DNA from: Peptococcaceae bacterium | GTDB lineage: Bacteria; Bacillota; Peptococcia; Peptococcales; Peptococcaceae | Length of the DNA: 6,162 bases | Direction of reading: 5' to 3' | Assembly (NCBI GenBank): GCA_017622155.1 | Contig: JAGARS010000113.1 | Coordinates: 1 to 6,162 of the forward strand | Shown here: positions 1 to 6,105 of the stretch, one piece after another | Layout of the letters: each line of letters starts with the position of its first letter | Numbering within the stretch: position 1 is the first letter of the stretch | Notes under the pieces: model-generated | What the model was told of the DNA's origin: nothing | Seen by the model: only the letters and a program-made list of their open reading frames with translations | Databases searched by the model: none | Translations under genes and position numbers: made by a program

Positions 1-329
1 ATATCAATGCTGTGCTGGTCCTGTACTCGTTGTAATGCTTCATATTTTTGCTTCAGTTCTTCATCGTTTTGTTTTATTTCTTCGTATCGGGCATCATGCA
101 TGGCATTGCTGATATTTAATGCCTCTGCCACGGCACCAATCTGCCCGCGTAAAAGATCATGCTCTTTTGCGTTTTCTTCGCGAAGTGCTTCCAGCTTATC
201 TTCCAAACGGTCAAATCTCTCATCTATTTGAGTAAATCTTTCATCAATTTGACCGAATTTTTCGGTCATTTGCTCGTTCATACTTGCTACCATGGAAATG
301 ACCATGTCCATTTTTTCTTCTAAACCCAT
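1..329 (-). CDS. Small coiled-coil protein of unknown function (3' end cut by window edge)
   Basis: I do not recognise a named family. The frame starts at ATG 329-327 and stays open for 109 codons to the left edge, so the C-terminus is missing. The start is supported by a Shine-Dalgarno AGGGGGA (337-343) 7 nt upstream and by a good promoter at 398-426. Residues 7-21 are methionine-rich. Residues 25-49 form a regular heptad ladder: FGQIDER, FTQIDER, FDRLEDK, LEAL. A charged helical stretch with many E, K, Q and D follows to the end. There is no signal peptide, membrane segment or catalytic motif in the visible part, so a soluble, oligomeric coiled coil is the natural reading. Proteins with tandem FxQIDxR heptads are common small hypotheticals in Firmicutes. 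The gene is separated from secF by a terminator and has its own promoter, so it is probably functionally unrelated to the Sec genes. Confidence 0.8.
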   Translation of the reverse strand, partial: MGLEEKMDMVISMVASMNEQMTEKFGQIDERFTQIDERFDRLEDKLEALREENAKEHDLLRGQIGAVAEALNISNAMHDARYEEIKQNDEELKQKYEALQRVQDQHSID

Positions 330-397
330 ATCTGCTTCCCCCTATATGTTGATTTTGCCATTTACATCTTCGAAGAATGTCATGTTTCTATGAGAGC

Positions 398-426
398 ATT
401 ATAGCACAATCTTCCCCATTCGTCCA
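398..426 (-). promoter_or_regulatory. Sigma-A-type promoter of the coiled-coil gene
   Basis: On the minus strand a perfect TATAAT (-10, 398-403) is preceded by TGC, giving an extended -10. Exactly 17 nt separate it from TGGACG (-35, 421-426), which matches TTGACA at 4 of 6 positions. Transcription would begin near 391 and leave a leader of about 60 nt before the ATG at 329. It lies just downstream of the secF terminator, so it would give the coiled-coil gene an independent transcript. Confidence 0.75.
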
Positions 427-491
427 TAGATTTTTACCATTTTGCTGAATAAATTTCCAATTTACCCCATAATGTATTTTCTTGCTGACAC

Positions 492-516
492 AAAAAAGGC
501 GCCAAATCGGCGCCTT
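492..516 (-). terminator. Intrinsic terminator of the secD-secF operon
   Basis: Read on the minus strand, an 8-bp perfect stem AAGGCGCC / GGCGCCTT (509-516 and 496-503) closes a 5-nt loop GATTT. The stem runs directly into a T tract (492-497). It begins 42 nt after the secF stop codon, in the right orientation to end the secDF transcript. Confidence 0.92.
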
Positions 517-558
517 GCGGTTGGGCTTGCTGCATACAGCGTACCCTATTGTTCTATT

Positions 559-1437
559 TTATTTAGCTTCTACGTGGTTGCCTTTCTGTTTCATCTTGAT
601 ATCATACCAGATTGGGCTGGCAATACACAGAGAGGAATATGTGCCTGCCACAACACCGATCACCATTGCCAGTACAAAGATGCGTGTGGTCTGCCCGCCG
701 AAGAACAGCAGCGCCAAAAGCAGAAGCAATGTACTGATGGATGTGTTCATGGAACGGGTAAAGCTCTGGGCAATACTGCTGTTTACCAGGCCGGCCAGTT
801 CTTCTTTGCGTACTTTTACCAGATTTTCGCGGATGCGGTCAAACACAACGATTTTGTCGTTGATACTATACCCGAAGATGGTCAAGAGTGCCGCGATAAA
901 GGTGCTGTCTACTTCCAGCTGGAAGATACTGAACACTGCCACTACCACAAAGACATCGTGGAACAGTGCCAATACCCCTGCAATGGCAAAGTGCAGTTCA
1001 AACCGGAAGGTGATATACACAATCATCAATATCACAGCCAGTGTTAATGCGATGGCTGCGCTTTTTTTCAGTTCGGCACCGACACTAGGCCCGATGAGGC
1101 CGCTGGAATGTACGGTCAGACTGCCAAATTTAGCTTCTAACGCGTTCACCAGTGCTTCTTCGCTCTGTTGTGTCAGTTCCGGTGTTTTGAGCACATAAGA
1201 GCCATTGTCCAGCTCCTGAATTTTACTTCCTGTAATACCCTGTTCGGTCAGAGCTGTACGCAAATCGGCAATGTCTACGGTCTCGTTAAATTCTACAATC
1301 ATTTTGTTGCCGCTGGTAAAGTCGATGCCCAGGTTGAGCCCCTGAAACAGCATGGATGCCACACCGGCTAAGAGCAATACCACAGAAACAATGTAAAAGA
1401 GTTTGCGTTTTCCTACAATATCTGCTTTGAATTTCAT
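559..1437 (-). CDS. secF: Protein translocase subunit SecF
   Basis: SecF pairs with SecD in the cytoplasmic membrane. The complex helps pull Sec-exported proteins across and release them, using the proton motive force (family knowledge). The 292-residue product has the expected layout: a first membrane helix (about 13-33), the GIDFTSGN motif (37-44), an extracytoplasmic segment, GPSVGAEL (116-123), then a cluster of membrane helices from about 125 to 280. Characteristic motifs in that cluster are ALFHDV (157-162), GYSINDKIVVFDRIREN (189-205) and TRSMNTSISTLL (227-238). The length is normal for a stand-alone Gram-positive SecF. An in-frame ATG at 1461 would add 8 residues, but it overlaps secD and sits upstream of the Shine-Dalgarno. 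The start at 1437 lies 8 nt after AGGAGG and gives the typical short N-terminus MKFKADIVGKRK. It is the last gene of the operon, followed by a terminator. Confidence 0.96.
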   Translation of the reverse strand: MKFKADIVGKRKLFYIVSVVLLLAGVASMLFQGLNLGIDFTSGNKMIVEFNETVDIADLRTALTEQGITGSKIQELDNGSYVLKTPELTQQSEEALVNALEAKFGSLTVHSSGLIGPSVGAELKKSAAIALTLAVILMIVYITFRFELHFAIAGVLALFHDVFVVVAVFSIFQLEVDSTFIAALLTIFGYSINDKIVVFDRIRENLVKVRKEELAGLVNSSIAQSFTRSMNTSISTLLLLLALLFFGGQTTRIFVLAMVIGVVAGTYSSLCIASPIWYDIKMKQKGNHVEAK

Positions 1438-1443
1438 ACCAGG

Positions 1444-1452
1444 CACCTCCTT
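1444..1452 (-). promoter_or_regulatory. Shine-Dalgarno of secF, overlapping the secD stop
   Basis: AAGGAGGTG is a near-perfect anti-16S match 6-8 nt before ATG 1437. Its first two A bases belong to the secD stop codon TAA (1451-1453). It decides the secF start and implies that ribosomes ending secD can reload on secF, keeping the two subunits in step. Confidence 0.9.
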
Positions 1453-2698
1453 ATGCTCCATAGAATTTGTTATTGCGAATCAGATTGCTGCTCACCAGGT
1501 TTACCAGCATAAATCGGGTAAATGTGATAGCAGTAAACATACTTGCCAGAATCCCGATTGTCAGTGTCACTGCAAAGCCGCGCACAGAGCCTGTACCAAA
1601 TGCAATGAGGATGACTGCTGCTAAGAGAGTAGTGATATTGGAGTCAAAAATGGTGGAAAATGCTTTTTTGAAGCCGCTGTCCACCGCTACGCGCAGGGTT
1701 TTCCCGGCACGCATTTCTTCTTTGATTCGTTCAAAAATAATAACATTTGCATCCACCGCCATCCCTACAGAAAGCAGGAATGCTGCAATTACCGGCAGCG
1801 TAATGGTAGCTTTGATGGCTACGTTTGCACCGATTACGATGATGGCATACAACAGCAGTGCAAATACTGCAACGATACCCGGTACACGATACATCACAAT
1901 CATGAATACTGCCAGCGCAATCACACCGATGATGGCTGCGGTAATACTTTTGGCGATAGAGTCTGCCCCCAGCTGCGGCCCGGTAATCTGTTTTTCTACG
2001 ATGGTCAGGTCTACCGGCAGCGCACCGCCTCTGAGCATGGTTGCCAGGCTGGATACTTCATCATAGGTCATAAAGCCGCCGGAAATCTGTGCTTTCCCGT
2101 CAATAATCGGTTCATTTACCGACGGAGCAGAGATAATCTGTCCGTCCAGTACAATGGCAATGATGCGGTCTGCACGGGCTTCATCACCCTTGCCATAAGT
2201 ATTGATTAAATCATTGGTGGCATTGGCGAATTTTTTGGTACCTTCGCTGTTAAACTCTAACGATACCAGAAATTTATCTTCCGCATACAGTGCCTGTTCG
2301 TTGACACCGGCGGATGCATGTTTCAAATCAGAGCCTTCCAGGATAATTTCGCCGTTGTCATAGCGAATAAACTGCAGTTTCGCAGTGGTACCAATCACGC
2401 GAACTGCTTCGTCTGCATCCTCTACCCCCGGCAGTTCTACAGAAATACGGTTCGTTCCTTCTAAACGCACCTCCGGCTCTGCTACACCAAGCCCATTGAT
2501 ACGATTCTCAATAACGGATTTGGCTGCTTCCATTTCTTCCATACTTGTACCTTCCGGTGCTTCCAGACGCACCATCACACCGCCCTGCAAATCAAGCCCT
2601 AATACTGCATGATCGGCATATACCGGAAATAAAATACCGGCGGCAAGTACCACAATCAGTATGGTGGCAACCAATGTAATTACTTTTGGCCAACGCAT
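1451..2698 (-). CDS. secD: Protein translocase subunit SecD
   Basis: SecD is the larger partner of SecF and an RND-superfamily membrane protein of the Sec accessory complex. The 415-residue product begins with a membrane helix (about 5-26) and GLDLQGG (34-40). The extracytoplasmic P1 region follows, with its repeated ferredoxin-like folds (about 42-235, including ENRINGLGVAEPEV and LDGQIISAPSVNEPI). The C-terminal half holds GPQLGADSI (240-248) and about five membrane helices with the conserved GMAVDANVIIFERIKEE (312-328), FDSNITTLL (351-359) and the FTRF region near 393-396. The length fits compact Firmicute SecD proteins and is shorter than the roughly 600-residue proteobacterial form. ATG 2698 has AGGGGGA (2709-2715) 10 nt upstream and its own promoter. 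secF starts 13 nt after its stop. No yajC is visible beside it. Confidence 0.97.
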   Translation of the reverse strand: MRWPKVITLVATILIVVLAAGILFPVYADHAVLGLDLQGGVMVRLEAPEGTSMEEMEAAKSVIENRINGLGVAEPEVRLEGTNRISVELPGVEDADEAVRVIGTTAKLQFIRYDNGEIILEGSDLKHASAGVNEQALYAEDKFLVSLEFNSEGTKKFANATNDLINTYGKGDEARADRIIAIVLDGQIISAPSVNEPIIDGKAQISGGFMTYDEVSSLATMLRGGALPVDLTIVEKQITGPQLGADSIAKSITAAIIGVIALAVFMIVMYRVPGIVAVFALLLYAIIVIGANVAIKATITLPVIAAFLLSVGMAVDANVIIFERIKEEMRAGKTLRVAVDSGFKKAFSTIFDSNITTLLAAVILIAFGTGSVRGFAVTLTIGILASMFTAITFTRFMLVNLVSSNLIRNNKFYGA

Positions 2699-2761
2699 AA
2701 TTGTTCGTTCCCCCTAAATTGTCTAAGTATTTTGCATATACTGCTGCATTTCAATTTTTCT

Positions 2762-2790
2762 ATTATATAGCTGATTTACTCATTATGCAA
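2762..2790 (-). promoter_or_regulatory. Sigma-A-type promoter of secD-secF
   Basis: On the minus strand TTGCAT (-35, 2785-2790) and a perfect TATAAT (-10, 2762-2767) are separated by exactly 17 nt. Transcription would start near 2755, giving a leader of about 57 nt before secD. Its position after the nrdD 3' hairpin shows that secDF forms a transcription unit separate from the reductase genes. Confidence 0.8.
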
Positions 2791-2840
2791 TGATTTGTTG
2801 CACAGCTTTACCAAATCTTAACACAATACAGGTTTCACAT

Positions 2841-2885
2841 AAACAGGAGATACCCCTCCGATTATGAGAGTGGTATCTCCTGTTT
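2841..2885 (-). terminator. Long hairpin after nrdD, probable transcript end
   Basis: A perfect 14-bp inverted repeat (AAACAGGAGATACC at 2872-2885 on the minus strand, its complement at 2841-2854) encloses 17 nt that can add 3-4 more pairs. It starts 26 nt after the nrdD stop. A clean T tract is missing: only TTT at the stem base, then ATGTG. It could therefore be a weak or factor-assisted terminator, or a 3' end that stabilises the mRNA. The flanking AACAC (2886-2890) has a partner further downstream, which allows an alternative fold. Confidence 0.65.
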
Positions 2886-2911
2886 GTGTTATATGTGTAT
2901 TTGCGATAAAC

Positions 2912-5293
2912 TTATTTGGTGACGCTGTCACTGTAGCGACGAATGTCGGATGCATTGTCATATTTGGTAACTTTGCCTTCGTGCTGTACAATCAGTGTTG
3001 GAGCTTTCATAATGGAATACTGCTGCACCAGAGATGCATTTTCTTCCGCTACCACTTTCTGATATGGCACATTTGCTTTCTGCAGGAATGTTTCCGCAAT
3101 TTTGCAGTTCGGGCAAGTCTGTGTGGTAAACAGCAGTACAGTATCCGGTGTATCGGCAGATACCGCATCAATATTCACAATTTCCTGTGTTTCGCCGGCA
3201 TCGCTGACACGTTTCAGCACGGAACGGCTGATATCGTATACTTTGCGGTCTTTAAACTCTTTGCTCTTACCGTCATTCCAGTTCTGTACCGGACGATAGT
3301 ACCCGGTAATACGGCTGTATACTTCTGTTTTCGCGCCGCAGATTGGGCATTCATATACTTCGCCGGAAATATAACCGTGATCTTTACAGATGGAATAAGT
3401 TGGAGACAGTGTATAATATGGCAGTTTGTAGTTTTCTGCAATTTTGCGTACCAAAGATGCAGCACTCTGCCAGTCAGGCAGTTTTTCGCCCAGGAATGCA
3501 TGGAATACAGTACCGGATGTGTACAGTGTCTGCAGTTCGTCCTGAATATCCAGCGCAGCAAAAATATCTTCGGTATAGCCAACAGGCAGATGAGAGCTGT
3601 TGGTATAGTATGGGGTATCATTCGGCTCGGAAGCAGTGATGATATCCGGATACCGTTCGATATCGTGTTTTGCCAGACGATAGGATGTAGATTCTGCCGG
3701 AGTTGCTTCCAGGTTGTACAAATCACCGTACATTTCCTGATAGTCGCTCAGACGTTCACGCATATGATTCAGCACATCTTTGGTAAACTGCTGCGCAGCT
3801 TCGTCGGTCAGATCTTTCTGAATCCATTTTGCATTTCTGCATGCTTCGTTCATCCCCACCAGACCAATGGTAGAGAAATGACTGTCAAAGTTGCCCAGGT
3901 AACGTTTGGTGTAAGGATACAGCCCTTCATCCAATAAACGGGTAATGATGGTGCGTTTCAGTTTCAGAGAACGCGCAGAAATATCCATCATTTTGTCCAG
4001 ACGGCGATAGAAATCTGCTTCATTTTCAGACTGATAAGCAATACGCGGCATATTGATGGTAACAACACCAACGGAACCTGTGCTTTCCCCGCTGCCAAAG
4101 AACCCGCCGGATTTTTTACGCAATTCGCGCAAATCCAGACGCAGACGGCAGCACATGCTGCGTACATCACTTGGTTCCATATCACTGTTAATATAGTTGG
4201 AGAAGTATGGTGTACCGTATTTGGCTGTCATTTCAAACAGCAGACGGTTGTTTTCTGTATCTGCCCAGTCAAAATCTGCAGTGATGGAATAGGTCGGAAT
4301 CGGATACTGGAAGCCGCGGCCGTTGGCATCGCCTTCAATCATGATTTCCAGGAATGCTTTGTTGATCATATCCATTTCCGGTTTGCAGTCTTTGTATTTG
4401 AAGTCCATTTCTTTGCCGCCTACAATGGCATTCATTTCAGCCATGTCATTTGGCACTACCCAGTCCAGTGTAATGTTGCTAAATGGTGCCTGCGTACCCC
4501 AGCGGCTCGGTGTATTTACACCGTAGATAAAGCTTTCCAGCGCTTTTTTCACCTGATCATAGCTTAAGTTGTCTACTTTTACGAATGGCGCCAGATAGGT
4601 ATCGAAGGAAGAAAACGCCTGTGCCCCTGCCCATTCATTCTGCATAATACCCAGGAAGTTTACCATCTGGTTGCACAGAGTGGATAAATGTTTTGCCGGT
4701 GCAGAAGTAATTTTACCCGGAATACCGCCCAGCCCTTCCTGAATCAGCTGTTTCAGGGACCAGCCTGCGCAATAGCCTGTCAGCATGGACATATCATGAA
4801 TGTGAATGTCTGCATTGCGGTGTGCATTGGCAATTTCTTCATCATAGATTTCGCTGAGCCAGTAGTTGGCAGTGATTGCACCGCTGTTGCTCAGAATTAA
4901 ACCGCCTACAGAATAGGTAACGGTGGAGTTTTCTTTTACACGCCAGTCGGATACCTTCAGGTAGCTGTCTACCAGATCTTTGTAGTCCAGGATGGTAGAT
5001 TTCATGTTACGGATTTTTTCACGCTGTTTACGGTACAGAATATAAGCTTTCGCTACATCAGCATACCCTGCCTGAATCAATACGTCTTCTACACTGTCCT
5101 GAATGTCTTCTACACTGATTAAATCATTTTTGATTTTGCTTTCAAAGTCAGCAGTTACTTTCAGTGCCAAAAGATCAATCACGCTGGAATGATACTGTTT
5201 GTTCTGCGCTTCGAACGCTTTTGTGATTGCCACAGCAATCTTGGAAATATTAAATTCCGCTGTTTCGCCATCGCGTTTTAATACTTGATACAT
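2912..5293 (-). CDS. nrdD: Anaerobic (class III) ribonucleoside-triphosphate reductase with C-terminal redoxin domain
   Basis: This glycyl-radical enzyme converts ribonucleoside triphosphates to deoxyribonucleotides without oxygen, after activation by NrdG. The 793-residue product opens with an ATP-cone (about 1-93), the allosteric activity domain. The catalytic barrel follows, with C175 in GYCAGW and C381-C382 in SMCCRLRLDL; C382 aligns with the thiyl-radical cysteine of the GCRS motif in other NrdDs. A zinc knuckle is formed by C636, H639, C649 and C652. The glycyl-radical loop RITGYYRP has G664 as the likely radical site and is followed by NWNDGK. After a linker (about 688-716) comes a redoxin-like domain (about 717-790) with CPNC (727-730) and a cis-proline-type APT (764-766). 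This is longer than usual class III enzymes of 600-750 residues because of that fusion. An in-frame GTG at 5302 lies inside the Shine-Dalgarno, so ATG 5293 is preferred. Confidence 0.96.
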   Translation of the reverse strand: MYQVLKRDGETAEFNISKIAVAITKAFEAQNKQYHSSVIDLLALKVTADFESKIKNDLISVEDIQDSVEDVLIQAGYADVAKAYILYRKQREKIRNMKSTILDYKDLVDSYLKVSDWRVKENSTVTYSVGGLILSNSGAITANYWLSEIYDEEIANAHRNADIHIHDMSMLTGYCAGWSLKQLIQEGLGGIPGKITSAPAKHLSTLCNQMVNFLGIMQNEWAGAQAFSSFDTYLAPFVKVDNLSYDQVKKALESFIYGVNTPSRWGTQAPFSNITLDWVVPNDMAEMNAIVGGKEMDFKYKDCKPEMDMINKAFLEIMIEGDANGRGFQYPIPTYSITADFDWADTENNRLLFEMTAKYGTPYFSNYINSDMEPSDVRSMCCRLRLDLRELRKKSGGFFGSGESTGSVGVVTINMPRIAYQSENEADFYRRLDKMMDISARSLKLKRTIITRLLDEGLYPYTKRYLGNFDSHFSTIGLVGMNEACRNAKWIQKDLTDEAAQQFTKDVLNHMRERLSDYQEMYGDLYNLEATPAESTSYRLAKHDIERYPDIITASEPNDTPYYTNSSHLPVGYTEDIFAALDIQDELQTLYTSGTVFHAFLGEKLPDWQSAASLVRKIAENYKLPYYTLSPTYSICKDHGYISGEVYECPICGAKTEVYSRITGYYRPVQNWNDGKSKEFKDRKVYDISRSVLKRVSDAGETQEIVNIDAVSADTPDTVLLFTTQTCPNCKIAETFLQKANVPYQKVVAEENASLVQQYSIMKAPTLIVQHEGKVTKYDNASDIRRYSDSVTK

Positions 5294-5299
5294 AAGAAA

Positions 5300-5305
5300 C
5301 ACCTC
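5300..5305 (-). promoter_or_regulatory. Shine-Dalgarno of nrdD
   Basis: GAGGTG ends 6 nt before ATG 5293. The GTG at 5302-5300 is part of this site, which argues against its use as a start. The site abuts a 12-bp palindrome at 5306-5317. Confidence 0.85.
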
Positions 5306-5315
5306 ATTTGTACAA

Positions 5316-5363
5316 ATTCACCCTCTGGTGTGGCTGTCATACTCGAACTGTAATATATAGTTT
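5316..5363. promoter_or_regulatory. Candidate tandem NrdR operator upstream of nrdD
   Basis: NrdR is the general repressor of bacterial ribonucleotide reductase genes. It binds two 16-bp boxes (consensus about aCaCwAtATaTwGtgt) spaced by three helical turns. On the plus strand 5348-5363 reads CTGTAATATATAGTTT, which matches at about 11 of 16 positions, including AATATATAGT. Exactly 32 bp away, 5316-5331 reads ATTCACCCTCTGGTGT, matching about 9 of 16. It keeps the GTGT half but not the AT-rich core. The spacing and the position before nrdD are as expected, but the second box is poor and no convincing -35 accompanies it. This is a tentative call. Confidence 0.35.
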
Positions 5364-5379
5364 CATGCCTGTAGGCATG
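5364..5379 (-). other. Small intercistronic hairpin between nrdG and nrdD
   Basis: CATGCC, loop TACA, GGCATG forms a 6-bp stem 13 nt after the nrdG stop, followed on the minus strand by AAACTATATATTA. It is too short and lacks a T tract for a standard terminator. It could be a partial attenuator or processing site that sets different levels of activase and reductase. Confidence 0.4.
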
Positions 5380-5392
5380 GAATTGGCAATGA

Positions 5393-6100
5393 TTATGGTT
5401 TGTCTATATCTACACCGCGCAGCTTGGCATTTGGCACCAAATGCAGAATACGCTGCCGCAGCTGCTCCATTTCATTGGCGGTATAAGCACGAAGCCCCGG
5501 CTGCAGTACATGCTCAGAATCCACAAAACCTTGCAGATAATACTGCTCGGCACCTTGAATCCGTTCCGCTGCTTTTATTAAATCCTCGGCACTATGCAGC
5601 TGGCGCACTACCGTGGTGCGAAATTCATAAGGCACTGCTCCGCTCAAGAGATAATTGATGCTTTCATCTATTTTATCCTGATACAAAGGCGGCATTCCAA
5701 TGGTTTCACTATACCGTTCTGTACAGTTTTTCAAGTCCATGGCCACATAATCTGCCAGATTTTCTTCTACCACTGCCTTCAACCGATCCGGAAAGCTTCC
5801 GTTGGTGTCCAGCTTGATATAATAGCCCATCGCCTTGATTTCCCGAAGCAGATTGGGCAGTTCCGGCTGTAATAATGGCTCCCCGCCGCTGATACACACT
5901 GCATCCAGCAATTTGGTGCGCCCCTTTAAAAATGTCAGCACTTCATCTACACTGAACGCTCCGGCTGTATTACAGGACAGCAAATCACTGTTCTGACAAA
6001 ACGGACAGCGAAAATTACATCCGCCGGTAAAAATGGTACATGCCACTTTACCCGGTACATCAAGCAGTGTTAATTTTTGAAGGCCTTGAATACATACCAA
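5393..6100 (-). CDS. nrdG: Anaerobic ribonucleotide reductase activating protein (radical SAM)
   Basis: NrdG uses a [4Fe-4S] cluster and S-adenosylmethionine to abstract a hydrogen from the NrdD glycine, creating the glycyl radical. The 235-residue product has the radical-SAM CxxxCxxC motif (C28, C32, C35 in GGCNFRCPFC), the SAM-contacting GGEP (72-75 in CISGGEP) and LDTNG further on. The N-terminal IQGLQKLTLLDVPGKVA and the length resemble the longer NrdG2/TIGR02495-type activases rather than the roughly 155-residue E. coli NrdG. The start is uncertain. TTG 6100 has AGGTG 8 nt upstream and gives the N-terminus closest to the family pattern. GTG 6109 would add three residues and overlap a possible upstream stop as GTGA, but the nearest Shine-Dalgarno is only 1 nt away. 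The gene precedes nrdD with a 99-nt gap, the reverse of the E. coli nrdD-nrdG order. Confidence 0.93.
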   Translation of the reverse strand: MVCIQGLQKLTLLDVPGKVACTIFTGGCNFRCPFCQNSDLLSCNTAGAFSVDEVLTFLKGRTKLLDAVCISGGEPLLQPELPNLLREIKAMGYYIKLDTNGSFPDRLKAVVEENLADYVAMDLKNCTERYSETIGMPPLYQDKIDESINYLLSGAVPYEFRTTVVRQLHSAEDLIKAAERIQGAEQYYLQGFVDSEHVLQPGLRAYTANEMEQLRQRILHLVPNAKLRGVDIDKP

Positions 6101-6105
6101 GAAAC

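Noticed and set aside
7..231. Serine-rich plus-strand open frame at the left edge
   Set aside because: It is antisense to the coiled-coil gene; the serine runs come from the complementary Glu/Lys-rich codons.
250..268. Perfect 8-bp inverted repeat TGACCGAA-TTT-TTCGGTCA
   Set aside because: It lies inside the coiled-coil reading frame (codons for MTEKFGQ) and has no T tract, so chance is the best explanation.
482..1198. Long plus-strand open frames across the secF region (also 442-1047)
   Set aside because: They are antisense to secF, whose motifs are unmistakable. The translations show no family resemblance and the starts lack ribosome binding sites.
1438..1461. Upstream ATG start for secF at 1461
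   Set aside because: It would place the start before the strong AAGGAGGTG and inside secD. The ATG at 1437 has ideal spacing and gives the family-typical N-terminus.
1467..2066. Plus-strand open frame antisense to secD
   Set aside because: It is a shadow of secD codon structure, with no domain and no Shine-Dalgarno.
2864..3937. 357-codon plus-strand open frame rich in Cys and Phe
   Set aside because: It is entirely antisense to the nrdD 3' half and the terminator region. Its odd composition (many C, F, I) is typical of a reverse-strand shadow.
5352..5382. Possible nrdD promoter using TATATA/TATATT as -10
   Set aside because: The hexamer 17 nt upstream is TTCCAT, a poor -35. TTGCCA is about 26 nt away, too far. 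I could not support a promoter call.
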